Shown: piece by piece, positions 1-7,845 of the stretch
Numbering within the stretch: position 1 is the first letter of the stretch
Layout: the number at the start of each line of letters is the position of its first letter
Source of the DNA: Pseudonocardia oceani
GTDB taxonomy: Bacteria; Actinomycetota; Actinomycetes; Mycobacteriales; Pseudonocardiaceae
NCBI RefSeq assembly: GCF_019263585.2
Contig: NZ_JADQDF010000001.1
Span: forward strand, 248,001-312,000
DNA length: 64,000 nt
Reading direction: 5' to 3'
Position numbers and translations under genes: made by a program
The notes under the pieces: generated by a model
What the model was told of the DNA's origin: nothing
Seen by the model: only the letters and a program-made list of their open reading frames with translations
Databases searched by the model: none

Positions 1-1183
1 CCGGGCCGAAGATCTCCTCGCGCGCGATCCGCGCGGTGGGCTCGACGTTGTCGAACACCGTCGGGGTGACGTAGAAGCCGGGCCGGTCCGGCCTCGACCC
101 GCCGGTCACGAGATCGCCGCCCTCGTCCCGGCCGACCTGCACGTACCCCTCGATCCGGTCTCGGTGCGCGGCCGAGATCACCGGGCCGAGAACGGTCGAC
201 TCGTCGGCCGGGTCGCCGATCCTCAGCCCGTCGGCCGTGGCGACCACGGCGTCGAGCAGTTCGTCGTGCACGGCGCGGTGCACGAGCAGGCGCGAGCTGG
301 CGGTGCACATCTCCCCGGCGTTGAGGAAGATCCCCAGGAAGGCCGCCTTGGCCGCACCCGCGATGTCGGCATCGTCGAACACGACCAGCGGCGACTTCCC
401 GCCCAACTCCATCGTGCAGGTCTTGAGCTCCCCGCCCGCGGTGGCCGCCACCGTGCGCCCGACCGCGTCCGAGCCCGTGAACGACACGTGGCCGACACCG
501 GGGTGGCGCACCAGCGCCTCGCCCGCCGCCGACGCGGCGTCGGTCACCACGTTCACCAGCCCCGGGGGGATGCCCGCCTCCAGCGCCACCTGGGCGAGCG
601 CCAGCGCGGACAGGGACGCGAGCGGCGACGGCTTGATCACGATGGCGTTGCCGGCGGCCAGTGCGGACACCGCCTTCCCCGCCGCGCCGACGAGCGCGAA
701 GTTCCACGGCGTGATGCCGGCGACGACACCGATCGGCTCGCGCAGCACCATCGTCACGAACCGGCCGGAGACCGGGATGGTGCGGCCCTCGAGCTTGTCG
801 GGCATGCCGGCGTAGTAGCGCATGTTCTCCATCAGCATCGACCCGTCCACGGCGCGGGCCGTGGTGATCGGCTTGCCGACGTCGAGACTCTCGATCTTCG
901 CGAGGTCCGCCACCCGTTCCTCGCAGAGGTCGGCCCACCGCCGCAGCAGCCCGGCCCGTGTGGCGACCGACCGCCTCGCCCAGGCGCGCTGCGCCTCGCG
1001 CGCGACCCCGACGGCGTGGTCGACGTCCGCCGCGCCGGCCGCGGGCAGCCGCGTGATCACCGACCCGTCCGCCGGGTTGTGCACCGCGAAGGTCTCGCCG
1101 CTGCGGGCGTCGAGCAGTTCCCCGCCCACGACCATCTTGTCGACCAGCAGCGCGGGCGTCGGGGCGTCGGTCACCTGGGTCAT
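1..1183 (-). CDS. Aldehyde dehydrogenase (NAD(P)+), C-terminus cut by window edge
   Basis: Oxidises an aldehyde to a carboxylic acid. About 394 residues are visible from the ATG at 1183; the last ~100 lie beyond the left edge. The nucleophile region reads FLNAGEMCTASSRL (Cys), preceded by an ELGGKSPLVVFDDAD segment, and the frame runs off the edge at ARIAREEIFGP, all hallmarks of the ALDH superfamily. The ATG overlaps the stop of the upstream alcohol dehydrogenase (ATGA), so the two genes are translationally coupled and probably act in series, alcohol to aldehyde to acid. The substrate cannot be read from the sequence. Confidence 0.93.
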   Translation of the reverse strand, partial: MTQVTDAPTPALLVDKMVVGGELLDARSGETFAVHNPADGSVITRLPAAGAADVDHAVGVAREAQRAWARRSVATRAGLLRRWADLCEERVADLAKIESLDVGKPITTARAVDGSMLMENMRYYAGMPDKLEGRTIPVSGRFVTMVLREPIGVVAGITPWNFALVGAAGKAVSALAAGNAIVIKPSPLASLSALALAQVALEAGIPPGLVNVVTDAASAAGEALVRHPGVGHVSFTGSDAVGRTVAATAGGELKTCTMELGGKSPLVVFDDADIAGAAKAAFLGIFLNAGEMCTASSRLLVHRAVHDELLDAVVATADGLRIGDPADESTVLGPVISAAHRDRIEGYVQVGRDEGGDLVTGGSRPDRPGFYVTPTVFDNVEPTARIAREEIFGP

Positions 1184-2313
1184 GCGGGGCCTCCCTGGGC
1201 CAGATCGAGCACGGGTCGTTCGGCACTGCGGTTCGACACGGCGTCGGCGAACGCCGCGTCGATGTCGTCGAGGGCGTAGCGGTGGCCGGAGTCGAGACGG
1301 GTGATGACGGGGTCGGTACGCAGGTCGCCGAGCATCCCGACGACGTCGCGGAGAATCTGCGGGTCGTAGAGCGCGACCCCGACGAGTGAGATGTTGCGCA
1401 TCAGCAGTGCCAGCGCCGGCACGTGGAACACGTCGGAACCGCGGGTGATCTGCCCCATCTCGATGTAGCGGCCGCCGCGGGCGAGCATCCGGACCCCCTC
1501 GTCGACCACGCCCGGCACCCCGGCGACCTCCAGGACGACGTCGGCGCCCCCGCCGGTGAGCTCCCGCACCCGCTCGACCCGTGCGGCCGCGTCACCGATC
1601 TCGGTGACGTCGACGGTGGCGTCGGCACCCAGCGCCGTGGCGGCGGCGAGCCGGTCGGCCATCGCGTCGACGGCGACGACCTGGCCCGCCCCCATCCGCT
1701 TCGCCGCGGCGACCGCGTAGAGGCCCAGCCCACCGGCGCCCTGCACGACGACCCGCTCGCCCGGGCCGACCCCGCCGCGCACCAGCCCCATCCAGGACTG
1801 GGCGGCCGCACAGTTCGCGCTGATGCCGTGCTCGGGTGTCATCCCCTCGGGGAGCTTGAGCACGTACTGGCCGCGGCGCAGGTGGTAGTAGTCGGCGAAG
1901 CCGCCGACGAAGTGCGGCGGTCGCGACGGAGGGCGCAGCAGGCCGCCCATCACCTGCTCGCAGGCGTTCGCCCGGCGCTGCGTGCACGCGTGACAGCGCC
2001 CGCACGGCCGGAAGTAGGCGAAGACGATCGGGTCGCCCTCGGCCAGCGGCTGGCCGGCGGAGTCGGTGGTGACCCCGGAGCCGAGCCGCTCCACATGGCC
2101 GACGGTCTCGTGACCGAGCAGCAGGCCGTTCGCCGCGAGGCCCTCCACGACCGGGTCCTCACCGCGCCAGTAGTGCACGTCCGAGCCGCAGATGCTCGTG
2201 TAGTCCAGCCGGGCGAGCACCTCGCCCGGCCCGGGGTCCAGCACCGGGTACTCGGCCAGCTCGAAGGGCTTCCCGGCGCCGAAGAAGATCGCAGCGCGCC
2301 CCGTTGCTCCCAT
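1180..2313 (-). CDS. Zinc-dependent alcohol dehydrogenase (MDR family)
   Basis: Medium-chain dehydrogenase/reductase of 377 aa that should oxidise an alcohol with NAD(P)+. Visible features are catalytic-zinc ligands in SICGSDVHYW and GHETVGHVERLG, a four-Cys structural zinc lobe (CGRCHACTQRRANAC), and a Rossmann loop GAGGLGLYAV near residue 185. It overlaps the downstream aldehyde dehydrogenase by 4 bp. It is divergent from the SDR operon across a ~300 bp intergenic region holding two inverted repeats, which could control both directions. The exact alcohol is unknown. Confidence 0.92.
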   Translation of the reverse strand: MGATGRAAIFFGAGKPFELAEYPVLDPGPGEVLARLDYTSICGSDVHYWRGEDPVVEGLAANGLLLGHETVGHVERLGSGVTTDSAGQPLAEGDPIVFAYFRPCGRCHACTQRRANACEQVMGGLLRPPSRPPHFVGGFADYYHLRRGQYVLKLPEGMTPEHGISANCAAAQSWMGLVRGGVGPGERVVVQGAGGLGLYAVAAAKRMGAGQVVAVDAMADRLAAATALGADATVDVTEIGDAAARVERVRELTGGGADVVLEVAGVPGVVDEGVRMLARGGRYIEMGQITRGSDVFHVPALALLMRNISLVGVALYDPQILRDVVGMLGDLRTDPVITRLDSGHRYALDDIDAAFADAVSNRSAERPVLDLAQGGPA

Positions 2314-2461
2314 GCGGTCCCTCTCGACACGGCTCTCCCCGATCGGCCACGGTCGACGGTAGGTCGCGGTGGCGCCCGCCGGATGACGCGATTCGGGACA
2401 CGCGGTGCCGTTCGCCCCGGGCCCACCGGAACGCCGCCGCCCCCCGGAGCAGATCCGGCCG

Positions 2462-2475
2462 TTAACCGTGGTTAA
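2462..2475. promoter_or_regulatory. Inverted repeat, candidate operator
   Basis: TTAACC-GT-GGTTAA, 6-bp perfect arms with a 2-bp spacer, in the divergent region 2314-2618 between the alcohol dehydrogenase and the SDR operon. It is AT-rich in a very GC-rich background. The size fits a dimeric regulator site; the regulator is unknown. Confidence 0.45.
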
Positions 2476-2577
2476 GTCGGACGCCGTGAAGGGTCCGTCC
2501 GTCCGCGCGACGCCGTGCCCGGGACCGGAGCACGGAACCGGATCGAGGCGTGACCCCGCCGCCCCATCGCTGTACGG

Positions 2578-2589
2578 TAACGATCGTTA
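2578..2589. promoter_or_regulatory. 12-bp perfect palindrome, candidate operator
   Basis: TAACGATCGTTA is its own reverse complement. It lies about 30 bp before the first start codon (2619) of the rightward operon, where a repressor would overlap the promoter or transcription start. Together with the repeat at 2462 it is the only obvious structure in 2314-2618; no gene is seen there. Confidence 0.5.
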
Positions 2590-2618
2590 ACATGCTGTCC
2601 GTTCGACGAGGAGCGCAT

Positions 2619-2678
2619 ATGGCACACCATCATCGGTACCTGTCGCACCCGGTCATCGGGAAGGGCGCCACCTCATGA
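2619..2678 (+). CDS. Possible 19-aa leader peptide
   Basis: A short frame, MAHHHRYLSHPVIGKGATS, begins 9 bp after a good ribosome binding site (GAGGAG). Its TGA overlaps the ATG of the following SDR (ATGA). The SDR itself lacks a comparable site directly upstream of 2675, so the little frame may load ribosomes for the SDR. Three consecutive histidines are notable. It could also simply be an extended 5' region with a chance frame. Function unknown. Confidence 0.35.
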   Translation: MAHHHRYLSHPVIGKGATS

Positions 2679-3475
2679 CGGCGGCGATGCCGGCCCCGCT
2701 GGAGATCGCGGGTAGCGGCCGGCTCGCCGGCAAGGTGGCCATCGTCACCGGGGCGGCCGGCGCCGGCATCGGCCAGGCCGTCGCCCGACGCTACGCGGCC
2801 GAGGGCGCCAGGGTCGTCGTGACCGACGCCCACGCCTCACGGCCGGCACAGCTGGCCAAGGACATCGAGGACGCCCACGGCGTCGAGACGATCGGCATGA
2901 CCGTCGACGTCCGCGATCCGGAGCACATCGCGGCGATGGTGCGCGCGGCCACCGACCGGTGGGGCCGCATCGACGTGCTGCACAACAACGTCGGGATCAA
3001 CAAGCTGGCCCCGATCTGGGAGATGGACGACGAGACCTGGGACTTCGTCCAGGACATCTGCCTGAAGGCCGCCTTCCGGACGCTGCGCGCGGTGCTGCCG
3101 ACGATGATGGAGCAGGGTTCGGGCTCGATCGTGAACATGGCCTCGGTGGCCGGGTACATCGGGTCGACGATGGGCGAGTCCGCCTACTGCGCGGCCAAGG
3201 CCGGCGTCATGGGCCTGACCCGTGCCGCGGCCGCCGAGCTCGGTCCCAAGGGCGTACGGGTCAACGCCATCGCGCCCGGCCTGATCTGGAACCCCTTCCT
3301 GGAGCGCATCTACCCGCCCGGCGAGCTGCAGAAGCTCGTGGAGCCCGCCGCGCTGGGCCGCGCCGGCCAGCCCGAGGAGGTCGCCGCGCTCTCGCTGTTC
3401 CTGGCGTCCGACGAGTCCAGGTACATCACCGGAGAGGTGCACACCATCTCCGGCGGCATGTACTACAAGGCATGA
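2675..3475 (+). CDS. SDR family oxidoreductase
   Basis: Classical short-chain dehydrogenase of 266 aa. It has the cofactor motif TGAAGAGIG near residue 26, NNVG in place of the usual NNAG, and the catalytic YCAAK with its preceding Ser. It presumably interconverts an alcohol and a ketone with NAD(P). Its stop overlaps the ATG of the luciferase-like gene, and it heads an operon with MaoC hydratases and thiolase-like proteins, suggesting a 3-hydroxyacyl-CoA or ring-alcohol substrate (inference). Confidence 0.9.
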   Translation: MTAAMPAPLEIAGSGRLAGKVAIVTGAAGAGIGQAVARRYAAEGARVVVTDAHASRPAQLAKDIEDAHGVETIGMTVDVRDPEHIAAMVRAATDRWGRIDVLHNNVGINKLAPIWEMDDETWDFVQDICLKAAFRTLRAVLPTMMEQGSGSIVNMASVAGYIGSTMGESAYCAAKAGVMGLTRAAAAELGPKGVRVNAIAPGLIWNPFLERIYPPGELQKLVEPAALGRAGQPEEVAALSLFLASDESRYITGEVHTISGGMYYKA

Positions 3476-4506
3476 GCACCTACGGCGTGTCGGTCCTCGG
3501 TGCCGACCTGAGAACGCTCGTCGACACGGCGCAGGCCGCCGACCGCGCCGGCTTCGACGCGGCCTGGGCCTCGGAGTTCTACTCCCGCTCGGGGTCCATC
3601 TCGATGGCGGCGATGGCCGGTCGCACGGAGCGCTGCCGGCTGGGGTCCTCGATCATGTACGGCATCGGGCGCAGCCCGCTGGTGCTGGCCACCGAGGCCC
3701 GCGACCTCGACGAGCTCTCCGGCGGCCGGGTCGTGCTCGGCCTGGGCAACGGCACGAGGCGGATGATGAGCGACTGGCACAGCGTCGCCGACACCTCCGC
3801 TCCCGCCCTGCGCATGGAGGAGCTCGTCCCGCTGGTCCGCCGCATCTGGAACCTGCACGAGGGCCCGGTGCGCCACGAGGGCCGCTTCTACCACATGAAC
3901 CTGGTGCCGACCGGCGAGCTCGAACCCCCGCAGCGGGCCGTCCCGATCGTCACGGCCGGGGTGCGCCCGCGGATGTGCGAGGTCGCCGGCCGGGTGGCCG
4001 ACGGCCTCGCCGGCCACCCGCTGTTCACCACCACCTACGTGGAGGAGGTCGTCCGCCCGGCCATCGCGAAGGGGGCCGCGCACGCCGGGCGGGACCCGCG
4101 CGACGTCGAGCTGATCTCGATGGTGATCTGCGCGATCCACGACGACCCCGAGGTCGCGCGGCGCGAGGCCGCCCAGCAGATCGCCTTCTACTCCTCGGTC
4201 AAGTCCTACGACACGGTGCTCGACGTCAACGGCTTCACCCGCCAGGGCGAGGCCATCCGGGAGGCGTTCGGGCGCCGCGACCTGCCCGCGATGTTCGCCG
4301 CGGTCACCGACGACATGATCGACACGATGGCCGTGGCCGGCACCGCGGAGCAGGTGCGCGCCGGGCTGGAGCGCTACGAGGGCGTGCTCGACCACATCAT
4401 GCTGTACTCACCGACCATCGGGCTCACCGCGCAACGCATCCAGGAGAACCTCGACAGCATGATCCGCGAATGCGCACCCGCCGCGGGAGGTGACGGCAGT
4501 GGCTGA
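3472..4506 (+). CDS. Luciferase-like (LLM class) flavin/F420-dependent oxidoreductase
   Basis: A 344-aa TIM-barrel enzyme of the bacterial luciferase superfamily, recognisable from the N-terminal strand (YGVSVLGADL), an AGFDAAWASEF segment, a RCRLGSSIMYG strand and the later PIVTAGVRPRMCEVAGRVADG stretch. Members use reduced FMN or F420. The start at 3472 overlaps the SDR stop, so this is not an N-terminally longer protein even though the frame stays open upstream. In this operon it may carry out an oxygenation or F420-linked dehydrogenation of a CoA ester; the substrate is unknown. Confidence 0.85.
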   Translation: MSTYGVSVLGADLRTLVDTAQAADRAGFDAAWASEFYSRSGSISMAAMAGRTERCRLGSSIMYGIGRSPLVLATEARDLDELSGGRVVLGLGNGTRRMMSDWHSVADTSAPALRMEELVPLVRRIWNLHEGPVRHEGRFYHMNLVPTGELEPPQRAVPIVTAGVRPRMCEVAGRVADGLAGHPLFTTTYVEEVVRPAIAKGAAHAGRDPRDVELISMVICAIHDDPEVARREAAQQIAFYSSVKSYDTVLDVNGFTRQGEAIREAFGRRDLPAMFAAVTDDMIDTMAVAGTAEQVRAGLERYEGVLDHIMLYSPTIGLTAQRIQENLDSMIRECAPAAGGDGSG

Positions 4507-4948
4507 CGGCTCGCTCACCGGCCGGGGCCTGGGGACCGTGACGTTCCCCGTCGACCGGTCCAAGGTCCGCGAGTTCGCCCGTGCGCTGGGCGATCCCGAC
4601 CCGGTCTACACCGACGTCGACGCGGCACGCGCCGCGGGTTTCGGCGACATCCCGGTGCCGCCGACGTTCGTCGTGTCCTCGGCGCACTGGCGGGAGGAGG
4701 ACAACATGGTCGCCACCCTCGGGCTGGACCTGCGCCGCGTCCTGCACGGCGAGTGCGGCTGGGAGTACCACGGCCCGGTGGTGGTGGGCGACGAACTCAC
4801 CGCGTCGCGTCGGGTGTCCGGGGTCAGCACGCGCGAGGGCCGGCGCGGCGGGACGATGACCATGGTTTCGATCGAGACCGACTTCACCAACCAGCGCGGT
4901 GAGCTCGTCGTCCGCCAGACCGACGTGCTCGTCGAGACCGGAGGCTGA
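4499..4948 (+). CDS. MaoC/FAS1-like hydratase subunit, probably non-catalytic
   Basis: A hotdog-fold protein of ~149 aa. The region matching the (R)-hydratase motif reads ALGDPDPVYTD, with the Asp kept but the catalytic His replaced by Tyr, as in the structural subunits of heteromeric hydratases such as HadA/HadC or ChsH. GTG 4499 is chosen because GGGAGG lies 8 bp upstream; GTG 4490 in the same frame is possible. It is followed after 4 bp by a MaoC protein with an intact motif, so the two probably form an alpha-beta enoyl-CoA hydratase. Confidence 0.85.
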   Translation: MADGSLTGRGLGTVTFPVDRSKVREFARALGDPDPVYTDVDAARAAGFGDIPVPPTFVVSSAHWREEDNMVATLGLDLRRVLHGECGWEYHGPVVVGDELTASRRVSGVSTREGRRGGTMTMVSIETDFTNQRGELVVRQTDVLVETGG

Positions 4949-4952
4949 CCCG

Positions 4953-5393
4953 GTGAGCAGCACCACCACGGCGGCGACCCCCACCTCGCCGGTCGCCCTC
5001 GCCGTCGGCGACGAGATGCCGGCCTCGGAGTTCGGTCCGCTGACCCGTTCGCACATCGTCCGGTACGCCGGCGCGGGCGGGGACTTCAACCCGATCCACC
5101 ACGACGAGGAGTTCGCGCGCTCGGCCGGCATGCCCGGGGTGTTCGGCATGGGCCTGCTGCACGGCGGCCTGCTCGGGCAGCGGCTGGCGGCCTGGGTGGG
5201 CCTGGCCGCCCTCCGGGCCTACCGGATCCGCTTCACCGGCCAGGTCTGGCCCGGCGACGTGCTGAGCTTCAGCGGCACCGTCACCGACGTCCGCGAGCAG
5301 GACGGCGAACGGCTCGCCGACCTCGCGCTGGTCGTGACCCGCCAGAACGGCGACCCGGCGATCAGGGCCACCGCCGTCGCCCGGGTCGCCTAG
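4953..5393 (+). CDS. MaoC-like enoyl-CoA hydratase, catalytic subunit
   Basis: A hotdog protein of 146 aa with the full hydratase-2 motif YAGAGGDFNPIHHDEEFA near residue 37, containing the catalytic Asp and His. It would hydrate a trans-2-enoyl-CoA to the (R)-3-hydroxyacyl-CoA. The GTG at 4953 follows the previous stop closely, whereas an upstream in-frame ATG would sit inside the preceding gene. It pairs with the His-less subunit encoded immediately before it. Confidence 0.88.
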   Translation: MSSTTTAATPTSPVALAVGDEMPASEFGPLTRSHIVRYAGAGGDFNPIHHDEEFARSAGMPGVFGMGLLHGGLLGQRLAAWVGLAALRAYRIRFTGQVWPGDVLSFSGTVTDVREQDGERLADLALVVTRQNGDPAIRATAVARVA

Positions 5394-5463
5394 TGCGCGG
5401 CGCCCGACCAGCGGACCGGTCCGGCTCTCCGGCCGGACCACACCACCGACGGAAAGGACGACC

Positions 5464-6003
5464 GTGAGCACTGCGACCACCGACGTCACCGGTCTCGGGA
5501 TGGCCTTCGGGACGCTCGAGGAGGGCCGGGCCTGGGCCGGTCGCACCTCGGAGCCCAAGCAGGCCTGGTTCCCGATCGACCGGTCGATGGTCCTGTACTA
5601 CTGCTCGCTGGTGGAGGACGCGAACCCGCGGTACTGGGAGGGCGACGAGTGCCCGCCCGGCCTGCTGATGACCCTGGGTTTCAACCCGCAGTGGACCCCG
5701 GAGCACCTGCACCGCGACGACTCGCTGTTCGCGCTCAGCGTGCCGCTGCCCGGACACCACATCATCAACGCCTCCACCACCACCGAGCTCGAGCGCCGGC
5801 CCCGGGTCGGCGACCACGTGTCGATCGTCGAGGAGATCGTCTCGGTGTCGCCGGAGAAGACGACCCGGATCGGCACCGGGGTGTTCATCACCTCGCTGAC
5901 CACCTACAGCGACCAGCACGGCGAGGTCATCGCGCGCAACACGAACGTGCTGTTCCGGTACGACATCGCCGACACCGCCGCCGGGACCGAGGAGCAGGCA
6001 TGA
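5464..6003 (+). CDS. FAS1-like/MaoC N-terminal-type dehydratase subunit
   Basis: A 179-aa hotdog protein of a second hydratase pair. The motif region is LVEDANPRYWEGD: Asp present, His replaced by Tyr, so it is likely the non-catalytic, substrate-shaping subunit. GTG 5464 is preceded by GGAAAGGACGACC. It overlaps the next MaoC gene by 4 bp. The arrangement of non-catalytic then catalytic subunit is the same as at 4499/4953, suggesting duplication of a two-gene unit with divergence in substrate. Confidence 0.85.
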   Translation: MSTATTDVTGLGMAFGTLEEGRAWAGRTSEPKQAWFPIDRSMVLYYCSLVEDANPRYWEGDECPPGLLMTLGFNPQWTPEHLHRDDSLFALSVPLPGHHIINASTTTELERRPRVGDHVSIVEEIVSVSPEKTTRIGTGVFITSLTTYSDQHGEVIARNTNVLFRYDIADTAAGTEEQA

Positions 6004-6443
6004 CCACCAGCACCGCCGCGGGACTGCGGTTCGACGACGTCGCGGTCGGCGACGAGATCACCCCGGTCTCGATCCCGGTCACCTACAAGCGGATCTGCAT
6101 GAACGCCGCGTCCACGTGGGACTGGTTCCCCGGCCACCACGATCCCGAGTACGCACGCAGCCAGGGCCAGCAGACGATCTACCTGTCGACCCTGTTCTTC
6201 CACGGCTTCATCGACCGCGGGCTCGGCGACTGGGCCGGTCCCGACGCGCTGCTGCGCCGGCGCAAGATCTCGATGATCAGGTCGATCTACCCGGGACAGA
6301 CCGCGACCCTCACCGGACGCGTCGTCGGCAAGCGCGAGGTGGAGGGCACCGGCCTGGTCGACCTGGAGCTGATGGTCTCCAGCGAGGAGGGTCCGTGCGT
6401 GCCCAGCGAGGCGACCCTGCAGCTCCCGACCGGGCCGGGGTGA
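6000..6443 (+). CDS. MaoC-like hydratase, catalytic subunit of second pair
   Basis: A 147-aa hotdog protein. Around residue 36 it reads TWDWFPGHHDPEYA, retaining Asp and His at the catalytic positions although the motif is divergent (Trp-Asp-Trp-Phe-Pro instead of Gly-Asp-x-Asn-Pro). ATG 6000 overlaps the stop of the partner gene. The large aromatic residues may mark a bulky, for instance cyclic, acyl substrate (inference). The HMG-CoA-synthase-like/DUF35 fusion follows after 2 bp. Confidence 0.85.
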   Translation: MTTSTAAGLRFDDVAVGDEITPVSIPVTYKRICMNAASTWDWFPGHHDPEYARSQGQQTIYLSTLFFHGFIDRGLGDWAGPDALLRRRKISMIRSIYPGQTATLTGRVVGKREVEGTGLVDLELMVSSEEGPCVPSEATLQLPTGPG

Positions 6444-6445
6444 CC

Positions 6446-7843
6446 ATGGATTCCGACGGGCGCCGCGGCATCGTCTCCTACGGCGCCTACCTCCCCTTCC
6501 ACCGCCTCGACCGGGCGGCGATCCGGGCGACCCTCGGCCAGGGCGGCGGCAAGGGCACCCGCACGGTGGCCGCCTACGACGAGGACTCGACGTCGATGGG
6601 CGTCGAGGCCGCCCGACGGGCGCTGTGGGGCGCACCCCTGCCCGAGTCGCTCTACTTCGCCACCACCGCACCCGCCTACGCCGACAAGACCAACGCCACC
6701 GCGATCCACGCGGCGCTGGGCGGCAGCCGGGAGGGTTTCGCCACCGACCTCGGCGCGGCGGTCCGCGGCGCTTCCGGTGCCCTTCGGGCCGCCGCGGCCA
6801 CCGGCGGCATGGCTGTGCTGTCCGACATCCGGACCGGGCGTCCCGGCTCGGCGGACGAGGCGGCCGGGGGCGACGGGGCCGTCGCGTTCGCGTTCGGCAC
6901 CGGCGAGCGGGTCCTCGCCGAGATCGTCGCCCAGGCCTCGGTGTCCGCGGAGTTCCTGGACCGCTGGAGGGTGCCGGGCGAGCCCTACAGCCGGGTGTGG
7001 GAGGAGCGCTTCGGCGCCCAGGCCTACCTGCCGCTGATCACCGACGCCGTGACGCGGGCCCTCAAGTCCGCGCAGCTCGAGGCGCCGACCCACGTCATCG
7101 TGTCCTCGCCGCAGGCCCGGGCGGCCCGGGCGGCGCTCGGCGCGTTCCCGAAGGCCGCGCGCGCCGACGGGCTGGAGCAGGAGGTCGGGTTCGCCGGCGC
7201 CGCACACGCCGGTCTGGTGCTGGCCGACGTCCTGGACCGGGCCGCGCCGGGTGACACCGTCCTGCTCGTCGTGGCCGCCGACGGGGCCGACGCCACCGTC
7301 CTGCGGGTGACCGACGCGGTCACCCGCCGCCCTACCGGCGACGGGGTGCGCGAGCAGCTCGCGGTCTCCCGGGAGGTGTCCTACCCGGACTTCCTGACCT
7401 GGCGCGGGTTCCTAGACCGCGAACCCCCGCGCCGCCCAGACCCGGAGCGACCCGCCGGACCGCCCGCGGCGCGCTCGCAGCGCTGGAAGTACGCGTTCGA
7501 GGGTTCGCGCTGCCTGTCCTGCTCGACGGTCAACGTCCCCCCGCAGCGGGTGTGCGTGCACTGCGGCGCCGTCGACCGCGCCGAGCCGGTCCCGCTCGCG
7601 GCCACCCGGGCCACCGTGGCCACGTTCACCATCGACAAGCTGGCCTTCTCCCTCGCCCCGCCCGTCGTCGACGTCGTCATCGACTTCGACGGCGGCGGCC
7701 GCTACGGGTGCCAGCTCGCCGACGCCGACCCGGCCGCGGTCGCGATCGGCGACCGGGTGGAGATGACCTTCCGCCGCTTCCACACCGCCGGCGGCGTGCA
7801 CAACTACTTCTGGAAGGCACGTCCCGTCAGGAAGGAGCACTAG
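6446..7843 (+). CDS. HMG-CoA synthase-like protein fused to DUF35 zinc-ribbon/OB-fold
   Basis: A 465-aa two-domain protein. Residues ~1-320 resemble the ketoacyl/HMG-CoA synthase fold (GIVSYGAYLPFHRLDR, then EDSTSMGVEAARRAL), but the segment where the nucleophilic Cys should lie reads DLGAAVRGASGAL, without cysteine. Residues ~345-465 form a DUF35 module: a CLSC...CVHC zinc ribbon followed by an OB-fold, the module that binds acyl-CoA in partners of thiolase-like aldolases (ChsH2 with Ltp2). It therefore probably does not condense acyl groups, and may act as partner or scaffold for the thiolase at 7846. Confidence 0.8.
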   Translation: MDSDGRRGIVSYGAYLPFHRLDRAAIRATLGQGGGKGTRTVAAYDEDSTSMGVEAARRALWGAPLPESLYFATTAPAYADKTNATAIHAALGGSREGFATDLGAAVRGASGALRAAAATGGMAVLSDIRTGRPGSADEAAGGDGAVAFAFGTGERVLAEIVAQASVSAEFLDRWRVPGEPYSRVWEERFGAQAYLPLITDAVTRALKSAQLEAPTHVIVSSPQARAARAALGAFPKAARADGLEQEVGFAGAAHAGLVLADVLDRAAPGDTVLLVVAADGADATVLRVTDAVTRRPTGDGVREQLAVSREVSYPDFLTWRGFLDREPPRRPDPERPAGPPAARSQRWKYAFEGSRCLSCSTVNVPPQRVCVHCGAVDRAEPVPLAATRATVATFTIDKLAFSLAPPVVDVVIDFDGGGRYGCQLADADPAAVAIGDRVEMTFRRFHTAGGVHNYFWKARPVRKEH

Positions 7844-7845
7844 TC

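Noticed and set aside
2959..3471. N-terminal extension of the luciferase-like protein, fusing it to a shadow of the SDR
   Set aside because: The upstream part is Arg-rich nonsense in another frame of the SDR; the canonical N-terminus begins at ATG 3472.
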